64,000 nt of DNA from Sipunculus nudus (GCA_026874595.1 CM049307.1:48211678-48275677), one strand, 5' to 3'; positions 1 through 13,965 are shown, counted from the stretch's first letter. The notes: a model not told the origin generated them from the sequence alone. Translations and numbers: made by a program.

Positions 1-973
1 AAATGAGAAGTTGATATACTGTTATAAATGGAGTAATAATAAAGATGACAATAATTTTATATTTATAACTATATCCGCTTGCATTCTAACAAGAGAATAT
101 ATATATTCATAATATATATAACTTTAATGATATGCACAAATAGCCATGTATATTCATTGTATTATTGTAATTTTTATTATAAGTATGTTCAAAATACGTT
201 TTTGTTCAAATATAAACACTGATCGATAATGTGGCCTATTCCATCCGCTTCTTAAATGGAGGCATAAACCTTGATATAACGTAAAATATACCACTCAAAA
301 GGTATATACATTCAGTGAATGAAAAAGTAAAATGAAACCAATAATCCAAGAATATCAGAATTCCTAGTTTACATGGCTTACAAGAAGCCTTTAAGACATT
401 AAATTAAAGTTTACATGACTGCTTTGGGATCGCAGTGTGACACTTGGGTTACCGAGCCTGGCAATTATAGCTAAGTTAGAACGAATATCATTCAAAGCTA
501 CCAAAACCCAATAGCTCTCACACTGTCTGGTAAATCTGCCAGAAATACCCGTGTCCTGTAATAACGTCCTCCCCACGCTGGCAAGCTGTGCCACAATGCT
601 TATATTTATCAGTCAGACCTTTTGATATACAAGTGCATTAGTGAGCTCTGGCCAAATTATCATGAAAATGTATCGATCAGCTGCCGAGGATGAGGTTTAC
701 ATTACAATAGACATTCAGTTTAGGTGAAGCTTTAGTCATCCGAAAGTTAGCGTTACCCAGGTCGTTACATTCAAAAGACCTCTGGGCCTTTGGGATTATC
801 TCTCCGTAAGGCCATGGACCACTGATGGTTTAAGTATGTTTAATAAATTATCCGATTTAACGATGTATCTACAATAGCACTTAAGTACATTTATTGATTC
901 TGCTATGTATGTTTATATTTTAATTTTATCATTTCCGAAATAATAAAATTTTCTCTCTCTGTATTTCTCTCTT
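1..973. other. unique AT-rich DNA, no gene recognised
   Basis: No long ATG-started open frame, RNA gene or recognisable repeat is visible. A 67-codon frame lies on the minus strand at 391-594; its translation matches nothing I know and its length is expected by chance. Confidence 0.6.
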
Positions 974-985
974 TCTATATATATA

Positions 986-1034
<49 letters not shown>

Positions 1035-1040
1035 ATATAC
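974..1040. repeat. (AT)n microsatellite
   Basis: A CT-rich lead-in passes into about 30 AT dinucleotides with a small interruption near 987. It is one of about eleven long (AT)n tracts in the window and should be highly length-polymorphic. Confidence 0.95.
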
Positions 1041-3800
<2,760 letters not shown>

Positions 3801-3802
<2 letters not shown>

Positions 3803-5690
3803 TGTGCAGTATTACCAGCACAGCAGATAACTGATATTCCCCATACGATATCAAGAATAAAAACATGTTTCCTCGGTTTCCTTTATGGAGCCTACAGCTT
3901 TATAATGCTTATTGATTTAGTACTAGGGCTACGGACACTTTACTACGTAGACATATTTGATTACTCTCCTTTACAGAATATGGGCATTACCACTTTGGTC
4001 TCACTGGAGTTAATGCAGGCTGTAGCCAAGGACTCCCTTATTTTTCCATAAAGTAGTATGCCTAAACTTATAGTAAAATAGCTCAAGTTAATGTATTGTG
4101 CTTACTGAATTTCGTTGACCTACATTCTAAATATTTTTCACCAACCATTACATGGGTGGGTGTCGCCGGAAATGAAATAAAAGATTGTTGGAAAATCTGT
4201 CGGTATGTAAGTAAATCTGTAATAGATCTGGCAGATTATTAAAATATGATGCAGTGTTTTACGTGCACAGAATACATTATACCTCCAAACTGCAGTATTT
4301 GGTATTTATACGTGAGAAAATCGTGTCGCGCTGATAAGGTCATAAGAGTGGTTACAGATTGACGTCGTAGTAAAACATATTTAATTCAGTTGATATCTTT
4401 CTATTCTGAGACTTCTTAACTGTTGTCATCCGTGTTTGGACAGTACACGAATTATTTATTGCAATTTTTGAACATAACATCTCCTGTATAATGTATTGTA
4501 AAATGTAATACCTTTAATAAATATATTATATTATGGACGACCAGTTATAATTATAGAACTACTTAAAATAATGACCTTTCCTGAATTATTTTCATTCACA
4601 ATTTCGGTTAAAGAATATTATATAAACGATTGCAATCATTAGACTTTGCTGAAACTTTTCATCAAATATCTGTACTGAAATGGGATATTATATAACGTTT
4701 ACCCGACGCATATAAAAACATTGATAACCTGATCGGGAACGAGCCGTTGCTGCCAACTATAAGTCAGTACCGTACTTTACTCCGTGAAAACTAATTTAGG
4801 TTTTCGCTGTGTACAGGACCAAGGTAGGGGCTACAAATAGATTCAATGAACTGATCGCCCTGTATGGGGAGTACTCCAGCAGTTCCGCTGGGATACAGAT
4901 ATAAAGATCCGCCAAGTAACTCGGTTCAACAAGATGTCGTGTTGCCAGCAGCCCTTGATTCTTTAGATCCGTGAATTATTCCTGTCTTGTTATTTATTGA
5001 TTCTTCAGTTTGTGCACTTGACCTAGTTTTCTGCCCCCTCTTGGGAGAGAGAGGCGGCATATATTAAACGGCGCCAGCAGGAAACCGATTTGGTAAGTTT
5101 CTCTTTGAAAAATTTCTAAAAAAGACGCTACATTTGATTTCATTTAGCTTTTTATATCTATCTCCAGATATTTCACAAATAAAGTTTACATGATTGATTG
5201 TTGCCAGTGAAGCAGGTTTAGGGTAATGGATCTGGTATTATATTTGCATAAAGAAAGACAGAACGTGTTTCTTTCGGCCTGCGTGTGACGTAATTCCTTG
5301 TTCTCAAAGGATAAAACAGAGTGGTGAAGAGATGATGTCTTGGACATGGAAAGTCTTTAACATGCAATAACAAGTCTAAAAGATCCATGACACGGTACGC
5401 CACGAGGTATTAGGGTTCACCGAGACCTCTTCTCCTTTCTCGTCTCAACAAACGCGTTCATAAAAAATGCCTAATGGTGCTTTACAGGCCTTGCTCCTTT
5501 TTACCATGACATGCAATGTTGGCAAGGTTTGCTTTTATCATCGGAGCCCCCAGCTGAACCTCACCACTCCATCTCCAGTCTATTTTGACAGCACTGTAAC
5601 AGGAAGTCAGTTCGGGCCTTGTTGTCTCGAAAGGGTTTGATTTTGAGAGTGTCGGAGAAGAATTAGCTGTTTACAAGGAAACAGATATGT
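3801..5690. other. unique AT-rich DNA, nothing recognised
   Basis: Read on both strands without finding a coding region, tRNA, or repeat shared with the rest of the window. Only isolated short frames are present. Confidence 0.55.
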
Positions 5691-5693
5691 AAA

Positions 5694-5865
5694 ATCGAGA
5701 AAAAAGGAGATAGGAACAAACAAGTAGAAGGAAAAGAGAAGATAGGATGAGAGTAGATTATAAAAGAAGAAAAAAGGGAAATGTACAAGAAGAAGAAAAT
5801 AGTAAGAGAGAAAAGAAAATGAGGAGAAGATAAAGGAGAAGACGAAGATAAAAGGAGACGACAAC
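5694..5865. repeat. polypurine/polypyrimidine tract
   Basis: The plus strand is almost entirely A and G for about 170 bases (runs such as AAAAGAAGAAAAAAGGGAAA), with only scattered pyrimidines. The minus strand therefore gives spurious hydrophobic Phe/Leu/Ser-rich frames of 99 and 81 codons (5607-5906 and 5758-6003), which should not be annotated as membrane proteins. Such a tract can adopt triplex DNA, which is general knowledge and not something shown here. Confidence 0.85.
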
Positions 5866-6462
5866 AGGTTTATTAACATGCAAGATCCCTTCGTTAAATA
5901 ATTCACCGTTTAATAACAATATTTTTAATTTAATAAAACAGTGCTGAATTTCTGCACTAAATGGGTGGAACTTCTGAAAACGTAAAAGGCCGTAATGAAA
6001 CAATAGGATAAATTGATCTATAATATATATCCAGTGATTTAACTGCCCATCCTCGTCCTTTGTTAGTCAGAATAAGGCATTTTAACTCTTGAATGGTATA
6101 CCTCCAAATGTTATGGGGAAGGAATAATGTATGGTGCAGACTCTAAGGGTCGTTTCCAATGCTATATATTTAGGATATCAACCAGTGCTCTTCACAAACG
6201 TGATTAAAAGAATAAATACAATAACGATTTTTTTCGCAGCTTTGAAGTGTTCTTCACCGCCTGTCAAAGCAATGTCAACAGGATCAACATAATGATAAAA
6301 TATCGGTAGTGAATATATACATATTGACAGTTGAAGTCCTGACCTTACAAGGAGCGTAATGATCTTTTGCACACACTCATCCAATAACAAGTCCTGGTAG
6401 TGCCTTGTTTTTACAAGAACTACTTGCATAGAAGGCGAGCCTGTGTCCTAATTGGGTCGATG

Positions 6463-6600
6463 CTAATTGCCCTCAGCAAAGAAAGACATTCCCTTTGATT
6501 TGTTCCCAAGAGTAATTTTGTGACTTGGATGTTTCTTCTGTCGCATGTCGTGGTACATTACTGTCCTGCTAGTTCCACATGACATTTTGCTCTTACCACT
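6463..6600 (-). other. small exon-like open stretch, unidentified
   Basis: The 3' part of a 109-codon minus-strand frame (6463-6792) reads like protein from an internal ATG near 6584: MSCGTSRTVMYHDMRQKKH, then a Lys/Ser-rich tail ending FFAEGN and a stop. Its 5' part runs into the interspersed repeat that begins near 6701, so the full frame is not a gene. It could be the remains of a terminal exon or chance; no family is recognised. Confidence 0.12.
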
Positions 6601-6700
6601 TTTCCAACTACAAAACCTAAAAAGAGTCTTCCTCTGAGGTTGCAGTAGGTTCCCATCGCATGCTGCCGTAAAAAGCAATATGTAACAATACCAGTTTAAA

Positions 6701-7034
6701 TGCCTCCACCAGGAATGTATGCCTATGTGTGAGTGTTTGTGTGTTTGTTCATAACATACTAGTAACTCAAGCAAACATGAACGGAATCTCAAGAAACTTT
6801 CAGGGTATTTCGGGAGTTAACCGATAAAGGATCTTAAAGAATATGATATGGAACCGGCATGATCCGGAATCAGGAGCGTTATCAAGGAATATTCACAAAT
6901 GTACATTCACTTATGCACGAATTAACCAAGGAATATGGGCCGAATAAGTGAATGCAAACTTAGGGAGCATCCTACAATAGGGCCCTCCACATGGAGACTA
7001 GAATTCCTTAGAATGCAGATTTCTAGTTTAAGCA
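6701..7034 (+). mobile_element. interspersed repeat R1, copy 1
   Basis: Shares an ordered series of blocks with copies at 8535 and 12697, all in the same orientation: a start like GCCTCCACCAGG, a TGTGTGTTTGTTC-type stretch, ACTCAAGCAAACATGAACGG, GAATCTCAAGAAA, a TCCGGAATCAGG block, and AATATTCACAAATGTA..CACTTATGCACGAATTA. The end is fuzzy; GAATGCAGATTTCTAGTT at 7014-7031 also matches copy 2. I know this as a repeat type common in marine invertebrate assemblies but cannot place it in a transposon class. Confidence 0.7.
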
Positions 7035-7708
7035 ATAAAATGAAATACACTTTGATAAGCCGTGGTTCAATGAGTTGTAATAAAGAACCTGTGTAACAAA
7101 TGATAACTGCCAAGAAACAGTGTCTCCTGCAGCATTAATGGACAAGATAAATTAATATTAGATGGCGAGGTTATTTTTTTAGCTGTATTCTTTGTGTTTG
7201 TCTTTTGTTGAAGGAAGCTGATAATATACTCAGACAAGGATACTGTATCTTTTTATATTTAAGTTTTGATGAAGTGGGGCATGGTTGATTGTGTGCCTGA
7301 AACGCAGATAAATACATCCCTGACAAATGCTTTCTCAATATTAATACTGTAACTCAAGAGACATGCAAAAACTTTATATTAATCTTTTTCACGGAAGAAG
7401 GTTGCCAATGCCAGCCAACCAGAAAAAAAGTGCGAGTTAACAGACCGGGTGATAGTCAGGCAGTCGCTTGTGACTTAAAGTAAGTTCAAGTTACATCCTT
7501 AATTAAAAATCACCTATTCTGTCGATGTAATCAAAGCACCGGCGACAAAGAGTACAAGTACCAAAAAAAAAAAAAAAAAAAAAATAGTAAATTCTATGGT
7601 CATGACTACTTCATGACGATGTCATACAATGAAATTAATCTGTTTAGTTTCCCCCAAGTTGCCTGTTAAGACGTGTCTCATGAATTCTCTTTTACAAATG
7701 TAGCGTGC
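7035..7708. other. unique DNA with a poly-A tract
   Basis: No gene recognised. A (A)21-22 run lies at about 7563-7584; it is not preceded by a recognisable retrotransposon body, so I do not call it a retroposon tail. Confidence 0.55.
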
Positions 7709-8116
7709 TTACGAGTAAATGTATGCTTGAGAATATTGATTATACCCTTGCCAATTAGACACGCAGAACTCCTTTTTATTCCTATTATCTGATGTCTCAT
7801 ACAGGCTGAAAGGGCAGAGTACAACACATGTAAGAAATCGTACATGTACAAATTCGGCATCCTGTGCTGATAACGATTGGCGGCTAACAATAAAAGCAAA
7901 AACCGACTCGTTATCATTCAAAATAGAGTTCGAGACAAACGCCATAACTATCTGAATGCAGGTGAAGGTGATGTACATGCTGTTGAATGGGCGTGGTTGC
8001 TGCTGCTTTGTTGGCTCGACGGACAAGGTTTCTTGGATCCGGTGCGTACCCTTCTGGATGTTACCTGGGGCGGCGTCTTGGATCTCTTTGCGCTTGGCTT
8101 TGTGTGGCATCTTCAT
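7709..8116 (-). CDS. candidate exon or small ORF, basic N-terminus, unidentified
   Basis: An ATG-started frame of 135 codons on the minus strand, among the longest here not created by a microsatellite. The first ~55 codons (8116 down to about 7952) are richer in GC than their surroundings and encode a basic, polar stretch beginning MKMPHKAKRKEIQDAAPG. After TFTCIQ the composition becomes ordinary and AT-rich, so the real coding part, if any, may end earlier. A donor-like CAG|GTAACA lies just after the GACGCCGCCC codons near 8060, which would give a short first exon. No domain is recognised. Chance is possible. Confidence 0.22.
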   Translation of the reverse strand: MKMPHKAKRKEIQDAAPGNIQKGTHRIQETLSVEPTKQQQPRPFNSMYITFTCIQIVMAFVSNSILNDNESVFAFIVSRQSLSAQDAEFVHVRFLTCVVLCPFSLYETSDNRNKKEFCVSNWQGYNQYSQAYIYS

Positions 8117-8160
8117 CACTCTCCCTAGACTTTGCTTTCATTTTTTTCCCTTACAATAAT

Positions 8161-8180
8161 CGGGGGGGGGGGGGGGGGGG
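8161..8180. repeat. poly-G tract
   Basis: Nineteen consecutive G residues. In this window such runs often accompany the 'caggggcggatcca' miniature elements, but no terminal motif is visible beside this one. Confidence 0.95.
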
Positions 8181-8534
8181 CAAATTACTGGAAACAAACT
8201 ATCTTCTCCTTTTCGGTCGTTGGTGAGGGAGCCAGTGTAGGCCCTTATAGGACAATTCATGTGACCGGTTCGAGCCCCGACTTGATGCTGCTACTGTTCT
8301 ATGAGTGCACATCTCGATGTAGACAATAGTTATGTAGCATGCTGGTGCTAAAGATTTAATTGGATTGGCACCTGGCAAATATACGAACGCAGAAAATATG
8401 ACTAAACAAGTAGGGTGCAGTAACTTCGTAACCAGTTATTTTGGTTAAAGGTAAGATTGCGTATGTAATTTGCCGTGTGATTTTTGGCTTTGGGTCAAAA
8501 CCTTGTTTGTTTCTGCTTCCGCATGCCCCCAGAT

Positions 8535-8795
8535 GCATGTATGCGGATGCACGTTCATTCCGGTCCGTGTGTTTGTGTGTGTTTTACTCAACATAAGCAA
8601 TAATGAACAAAATCTCATGAAATTTTCAGAACATTTCGGCAATGGGCCAGTGTAGAATCGATTAGATTTTGGTGTGAGTTTGGCTTATGGTCCGGATCCA
8701 GGAATGTTATCAAGGAAAAGTTACAAATCTACGGTCACTTATGCAGGAATGAACTTGGGAATAAGGGCAAAATCAGTGAATGCCGATTTCTAGTT
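8535..8795 (+). mobile_element. interspersed repeat R1, copy 2
   Basis: Matches copy 1 through the GTGTGTTTGTGTGTG stretch, AACATAAGCAATAATGAAC, AATCTCATGAAATTTTCAG, GATTAGATTTTGGTGTG, TCCGGATCCAGGAATGTTATC and GTCACTTATGCAGGAAT, ending near GAATGCCGATTTCTAGTT. The GATTAGATTTTGGTGTG block is shared with copy 3 almost base for base. Confidence 0.75.
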
Positions 8796-9013
8796 CTGCC
8801 TGCCTTTTTCTTAGTCTATACCCGTGTATAATATTAGTGAAAATTATATGAAATTTTGTGCACATGTGGGTCTTGATATATTTGTACATGTATATGTATT
8901 TGAAGAAATTATTTTCGATGAATAGGCATTTCGTGCTGACATCTGGTGGAACAATTGGTAATATCAGAACTTCTTGATAACTGCTTATTCTTGCTGGTAC
9001 ACAGAATATCAAC

Positions 9014-9052
9014 CCAGCGGAGGTATGCGCTCTCTGATGCGCTCTCTGAGTG
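9014..9052 (+). mobile_element. probable detached end of the R1 repeat
   Basis: The motif GCGGAGGTATGCGCTCTCTG, with GATGCGCTCTCT internally doubled, is a sequence I associate with the far end of R1-like repeats. Its first bases are roughly complementary to the GCCTCCACC start of copy 1, suggesting inverted termini. The ~220 bases between it and copy 2 (8796-9013) are not repeat-like, so this may be the split end of copy 2. Confidence 0.4.
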
Positions 9053-9190
9053 ATGTCTAATTTAGTTTACGTTTGCCTGATGTTGTCATGAAATTTATGT
9101 GAATCAAATATACGGTCCGAGCGTTCCCTTTATAATTGTTTTTTTTTTTTATTAGTGACACTCAGAAGAATTAGGAATTATACTTCCAGG

Positions 9191-10407
9191 TTTTTTAGCT
9201 CAGCTGACTGAAAGTCATCTGAGCTTGAGCGATCACTCTTCGTCCGTCGTCCGTCTGTCTGGCCGTCCGTCCGTTAAAAGGGCACAAATCGTAACCGCTT
9301 GACCTGGAATCTTCTAACTTGACATCTAGGGAGGTCCATGAAAAATCTCCTTGGAAACCTGAATCCATATTCTCCGAGCTATGGGTCTCGTATGTACCCC
9401 CACAAAAATAAAAAAAAATTGATACAAAAGCTCAAGTATCTGAATAACTACTGCATTGACCACCATGATTGTTTGCATGAATATTGATCATGGAGTGTTT
9501 CATCAGTTCCTGCAAACTGGTGGCGCCACCTGTATTTTTTTCTAATTTTTACGATTGATTTCTCTATATTTGTTACCTTCAAAGAAGCTGTTATCTGTCA
9601 ACAGGGCACAAATCGTAACCGCTTGATCTGGAATCTTCTAACTTGGCATCAAGGGAGGTCCATAAATTGTCTGTGGAAATCTGAAATAAGGTCTCTGTTG
9701 CCTATATTCTCCGAGCTATTGGGCTATTAAATACCCCTCAGAATAATTAAAAATTTGATACAAAAGCTCCAATGTCTGAAAAACTAATGCATTGATCACC
9801 GTGAATCTTTGCATGATTATTGATCATGGGTATCCCATCAGTTCCTTTGAACTGGTGGCGCCACCTGTATTTTTAATTTTCTTATTTTTACGATTTTTTT
9901 CTCTATTTTCAAAGAAGCTGTCATCTGTTTACAGGGACAAATCATTACTGCTGGACCTGAAATCTTCTTACTCGACATCAAGGGAGGTCTATGAAAAGTC
10001 TCTGTGGAAACCTGAAATTAGGTCTCTGTTACCCATATCCTTTGAGGTATGTAGCTCGTAAGTACCCCCCCCCCCCAGAATAATTAAAAATTTGATACAA
10101 AAGCTCCAATATCTTAATAGCTAATGCATTGATCACCATGATATTTTTGCATGATTATTGATCATTGGTTTTCCATCAGTTCCTGCAAACTGGTGGCACT
10201 ACCTGTATTTTTTTTTAAATTTTTACGCAATATTTTTTTATAAGACCTTTAAATGAAGCGGTCATCTGTCAAAAAGCCCACTGTAACCCATTTCTAAGGA
10301 CTATTCACAAAATTCATTATTTTTTTTTGCGCTCTGGTAGTCATTTTGCACATTGTTCAATATTTCTTTAATTTAGCTGAGCGTCATGGCCCATGGGCCA
10401 CTGGTTA
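9191..10407. mobile_element. hairpin-ended element with a tandem-repeat core (Helitron- or pearl-like architecture)
   Basis: The left end has a strong hairpin at 9197-9225 (AGCTCAGCTGACT, GAA loop, AGTCATCTGAGCT, one mismatch), followed by the GTCCGTCGTCCGTCTGTCTG stretch typical of a repeat common in bivalve genomes. The core is three ~325-330-bp direct repeats starting at about 9281, 9605 and 9935; each carries ACAAATC, GAATCTTCTAAC-like, CAAGGGAGGTC, TTGATCATGG-like and AACTGGTGGC blocks. The right end holds a perfect 14-bp palindrome, TGGCCCATGGGCCA, at 10387-10400. There is no transposase. Non-autonomous elements with repeated cores are known in bivalves (the pearl family); placement here is inference. 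Confidence 0.6.
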
Positions 10408-10542
10408 ATTAAATGATAACCTAAAAAGATAACTCTTGCCGGCTCTTTTGACACATATTTTTGTCCCAAATGATAGTAATTTTGAGCTCTGACTAGATCG
10501 TATCTTGTACCTGTCACAATATGTTTTTATATGTATCGCGAT

Positions 10543-10749
10543 CAGAAGCGGATTGATGGGAGGGTCCAGGGGGTCCGAACCCCTCCCCCCCTTCCTTTTT
10601 CAGCAGCTGCAAGATTTTTTTTAAGTGTTTCAGACCAATTATTCGGCCTGGACCCCCCTTTTCTTGACCTGGGGATCTTTTTTTTAGGGTTTTTCATTAG
10701 TCCTCCTGGGTTGGACCCCTCCTTTTCCTAAATCCTGGATCCGCCCCTG
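10543..10749 (+). mobile_element. miniature element M, copy 1
   Basis: Begins CAGAAGCGGAT and ends CCTGGATCCGCCCCTG, so the ends are imperfect inverted repeats of the form CAGRRGCGGATCCAGG. Its right 60 bases (TTAGTCCTCCTGGGTTGGAC, then CCTTTTCCTAAATCCTGGAT) match copy 3 almost perfectly. No open frame of its own and no clear target-site duplication. The short CAG..CTG ends could fit a hAT-derived MITE; that is a guess. Confidence 0.75.
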
Positions 10750-11525
10750 GCTATATAATTTATATAACCAATATATTTTATAGATCAGAATAGTAACATT
10801 ATATATAGCATGGCTATAAAGGATAGTTCTTTACTTGCGACTCCGAGTTGACATACAGAAACAGTCATAAAATCATGCAAATATGAAAGTGCCCTTTATT
10901 ATATCAATTAACACAGTAGGCATGCCGTAAATGAAGCAATACATGAATTTGATCTTTCAACAAAAAACAGTGTATCGTTACAATGATCAGTTATTTCACG
11001 TTTTTGTCCGTATTTTATGTGCCGTGTCATAATTATATACCCTCCGGACAGGCTATAGACCAATAAATATACGGCCAAGCTCATGGAATGAAAGCGTTAT
11101 GATATGATCTATTGGGCGTCCAGATTTTATATGTCATTAACAGTAAAGTACGGTTCATTTGATGCCCCGTTATTTGTGTTAATATACGTATTGGCTTTCA
11201 TTTATTGTATTTTAGCTATAAATAATATCTCGTCCAGGCGTCTGCGCCCGTTGGCACCCTTATCGACATGATTTACGAACCTATTACAGGTATGCGTTTA
11301 TTGCATAATAATCCATATATGTCTAGGACCACCATATACAAAGGAGACCCATACAGAGGCTGTCCCGACCTAATCAGGATAGATTTAATGACCGGCGCGA
11401 TTTTATTCCATGTGGTTATCGTCAATGGCACACCATGGAGTCTGACAGAAACTTGAGTATATGAGAACCACGCAAGTGATAAATTCCTATTCAATACTGA
11501 TACAATACTTAGCTACTTATAATGA

Positions 11526-11526
<1 letters not shown>
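10750..11526. other. unique AT-rich DNA, no gene recognised
   Basis: Overlapping frames on opposite strands (11268-11456 plus, 11273-11494 minus) mirror each other and carry no recognisable domain. Confidence 0.55.

Positions 11527-11584
<58 letters not shown>
11527..11584. repeat. (AT)n microsatellite
   Basis: About 29 uninterrupted AT dinucleotides. Confidence 0.97.
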
Positions 11585-11586
<2 letters not shown>

Positions 11587-12696
11587 GGAACCTGTCTGAA
11601 AGACCATCTGTCTAATAAGATCAACTGTCTATTAACAACACGCTTGAGTGAATATTCACATTGGTTGTAACTGACCTGTAATAATAACAATAATAACAAT
11701 GATAATGATAATAAAATTTTTTTTACATATATAACAATATAGCAAAAGGTATGGAAGTGCCATAATCGTAGAGGAATTTAATCAACTTATTAATTTTAAA
11801 ATATTCTTCTGTCTGCTCCAAAAAAAAGATAAAATTAATAAATAATATAATTATTTTTCAACAAAGATCTCCATCCCAGGTTTGACAAACGTCCTCATAA
11901 AACATTAACGACCGTAATTAGAATTTTGTCAGAGGCTTACAATTTTTCTCTTCTGCCTACCCAGAACATATTGAGTAAACAGGTAGACAATCACAATGCG
12001 ATCATTGAGCACCTCAGATTACAACATATGTTCATCAGGTAATGATAAGCCTGTACTTATTCATTCTTGCCTCTCAAGAGTCTGAATATCTGACTAAATT
12101 ATAACTTACACCTGATATAAGAGCAACACATACACAGAACCACTTCTCTGGACACTTCTCTATAGTTTACTAAACGGCCGAAAGATGTCACCACTGCAGC
12201 ACAAGGCGAGTTGAGCGCAATTCCTTCGTCATAGCAAAGAAATCCCTCTGGTTAATAGAAATGAAACGAACCACTCTTAATCAATACGTAAGCAAATAAT
12301 TGAAATATGGATATGGCTATATTTGACTAATTACATCCGCAAAATGATCTCTACTTTGATGGAAAAACTACAGGAACTTTACTTATTCAGCGATTTTTTT
12401 TCTTTGGCATACATTCTGTGGATGGTATATTTATCACTTAAATGGAATCAGCTCATGAGCTTACAATACGGCCGCGTAAAAATAGAAATGCAAAAGACTA
12501 AAAGTTGACATAGAATATTCAATTTGCCAGTTGCCCAACTTGATAATTTTCATAGCAAACAGATTAATCTGATGTCAACACGACAGAGCAAATACTGGTT
12601 GTTCTGAGGCGTATCCCACCCGCTGATCCCACCCTCGCGTCCCTGCACCTCAGGCCTTCCGAGACGTTATGTTCCTTGAATATGCATTATTATTGC
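11585..12696. other. unique AT-rich DNA, nothing recognised
   Basis: No coding or RNA feature supported. A short imperfect (ATA)/(ACA) stretch lies near 11690-11715. Confidence 0.55.
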
Positions 12697-13190
12697 CTTT
12701 GGCATGAGGCTTTACGTTCATTCGCGTTCGTGTGTGTCTGTTTGTGTATGTTTGTATGTTTATTCGCAATATAACTCATGCAATCATCAGGGGCGGATCC
12801 AGGTTTTAGGAATGGGGGGGGGGGGGGGGGGGGTTACAAGAAAGGAGGACTCATGATGACATGGTTTAAAAAGAGGTCGCCAGGTTCGGAAGGGGGGTCC
12901 AGCCCGCTAAAATTGATAAAAACCCTTAAAAAGGTTGCGGCGGCTGAAAAAGGGGGTGGGGGGGGGGGGGGGGGGTGGGGATCTGGATCCCCTCGGGTCC
13001 GCTTCTGAATCCTGATTACGATCTCATGAAATGCAATCTCATGAAATGTTTGGGCATTTTGGGATTGGGCAAATGAATAATCGATTAGATTTTGGTGTGG
13101 TTCCGGCTCATGAACAGGATTAAGAAAACGTCATCAGGAAATATTAACAAATGTAGAGTAACTTATGCACGAGTGAATCGTATAAGTTAA
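12697..13190 (+). mobile_element. interspersed repeat R1, copy 3, split by a miniature element
   Basis: The left half (12697-12787) carries GGCATGAGGCTTTACGTTCA, the TGTGTGTCTGTTTGTG stretch and ATAACTCATGCAATCAT. The right half resumes at about 13008 with ACGATCTCATGAAATG (the ATCTCATGAAATG part twice), GATTAGATTTTGGTGTGG and AACTTATGCACGAGTGAAT. The intervening 220 bp is element M copy 2. A hairpin with a 9-bp stem (AAAAACACC / GGTGTTTTT) follows at 13192-13214. Confidence 0.75.
12788..13007 (-). mobile_element. miniature element M, copy 2, nested in R1
   Basis: Runs from CAGGGGCGGATCCAGG to GGGTCCGCTTCTG, the opposite orientation to copies 1 and 3. It contains two G-tracts, (G)20 at 12814-12833 and an interrupted one at 12952-12980. 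It sits inside a copy of R1, so it inserted after R1 did. The flanks AATCAT / AATCCT resemble each other, but a clean 8-bp target duplication is not visible. Confidence 0.75.
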
Positions 13191-13730
13191 AAAAAACACC
13201 GGTCGGGTGTTTTTACCGATACAAGGAAAACAACAAACAATCGAGTAGTTTACTGAACAGTCCGTTCGGAATTAAAATCTTATCTCTACTGTATCCTTTT
13301 ACCAATGACAGTCCTACTTTTGAGATGGATAACAAATTTTCTATGGGAGCCTGGTTTGCCGACACTGGTTGGTCTTAACCAAGCCCTACAATATAAACCA
13401 CCTTGGTTATTTTGAAATATATACAAACAGAGCCATGTCATGTCTCTTGAGGGAGTCAATATAACACACCTGATTTGAGAAACTCCCAAAGCGGAAACAG
13501 TCGTCTGCTTAACAAGATCTCCATGGTAACGCGTCTGACTAGAGGTGTAAGTTAGCACAATTCAAGTGTCTCCCGATTTGTATCCTGTCTGTTACAATTC
13601 TAAGAATAATATTGAGGTTTAGCATGTGAACCACATACCTTCATTATATCTCCTTTATTTTTATCATAATCTGTTAAATTGGTAGCTATGCCATTTCAAG
13701 TATGATAAACAGTGGAACATCTCTTAGCGG
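13191..13730. other. unique DNA, no gene recognised
   Basis: A 90-codon minus-strand frame at 13286-13558 has no recognisable domain. The stem-loop at 13192-13214 looks like a bacterial terminator but has no such meaning in an animal genome. Confidence 0.5.
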
Positions 13731-13965
13731 TTACCTTCATAGAGGGGGAACCTCTCTATAGTGGGCAATTTTTAATATTCACATTTTTTCTTCTTTTCTT
13801 TATTATTTGTATTGCGGCCAATACCTCCATACAGTGGGCACTTCCATAAAGGGGGAACCTCTCTATAGTGGGCAGTTTTGACAGTTTCAATTTTTTCTCT
13901 TCTTTATTATTTGTATTGCGACCAATACCTCCATACAGTGGGCATTTCCATAAAGTAGACAGTTC
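13731..13965. repeat. tandem repeat, 107-bp unit, about two copies
   Basis: GGGGGAACCTCTCTATAGTG starts at 13744 and again at 13851, and GACCAATACCTCCATACAGTG-like blocks also recur. A third, partial start (TTCCATAAAG) follows at about 13950. The short blocks 'AACCTCTCTATAGTGGGCA' and 'AATACCTCCATACAGTGGGC' themselves resemble each other, so the 107-bp unit may be a higher-order form of a ~55-bp unit. Confidence 0.85.

Noticed and set aside
5607-6003. Hydrophobic Phe/Leu-rich minus-strand frames resembling membrane proteins
   Set aside because: They are the translation of a polypyrimidine strand.
7563-7584. Poly-A tract as a retroposon tail
   Set aside because: No recognisable retroposon body or target duplication on either side.
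8262-8280. B-box-like GGTTCGAGCCC suggesting a tRNA or SINE
   Set aside because: No convincing A box or tRNA fold upstream, and no second copy in the window.
13192-13215. Stem-loop followed by T-run resembling a bacterial terminator
   Set aside because: No bacterial genes are present; it lies at the end of an interspersed repeat.
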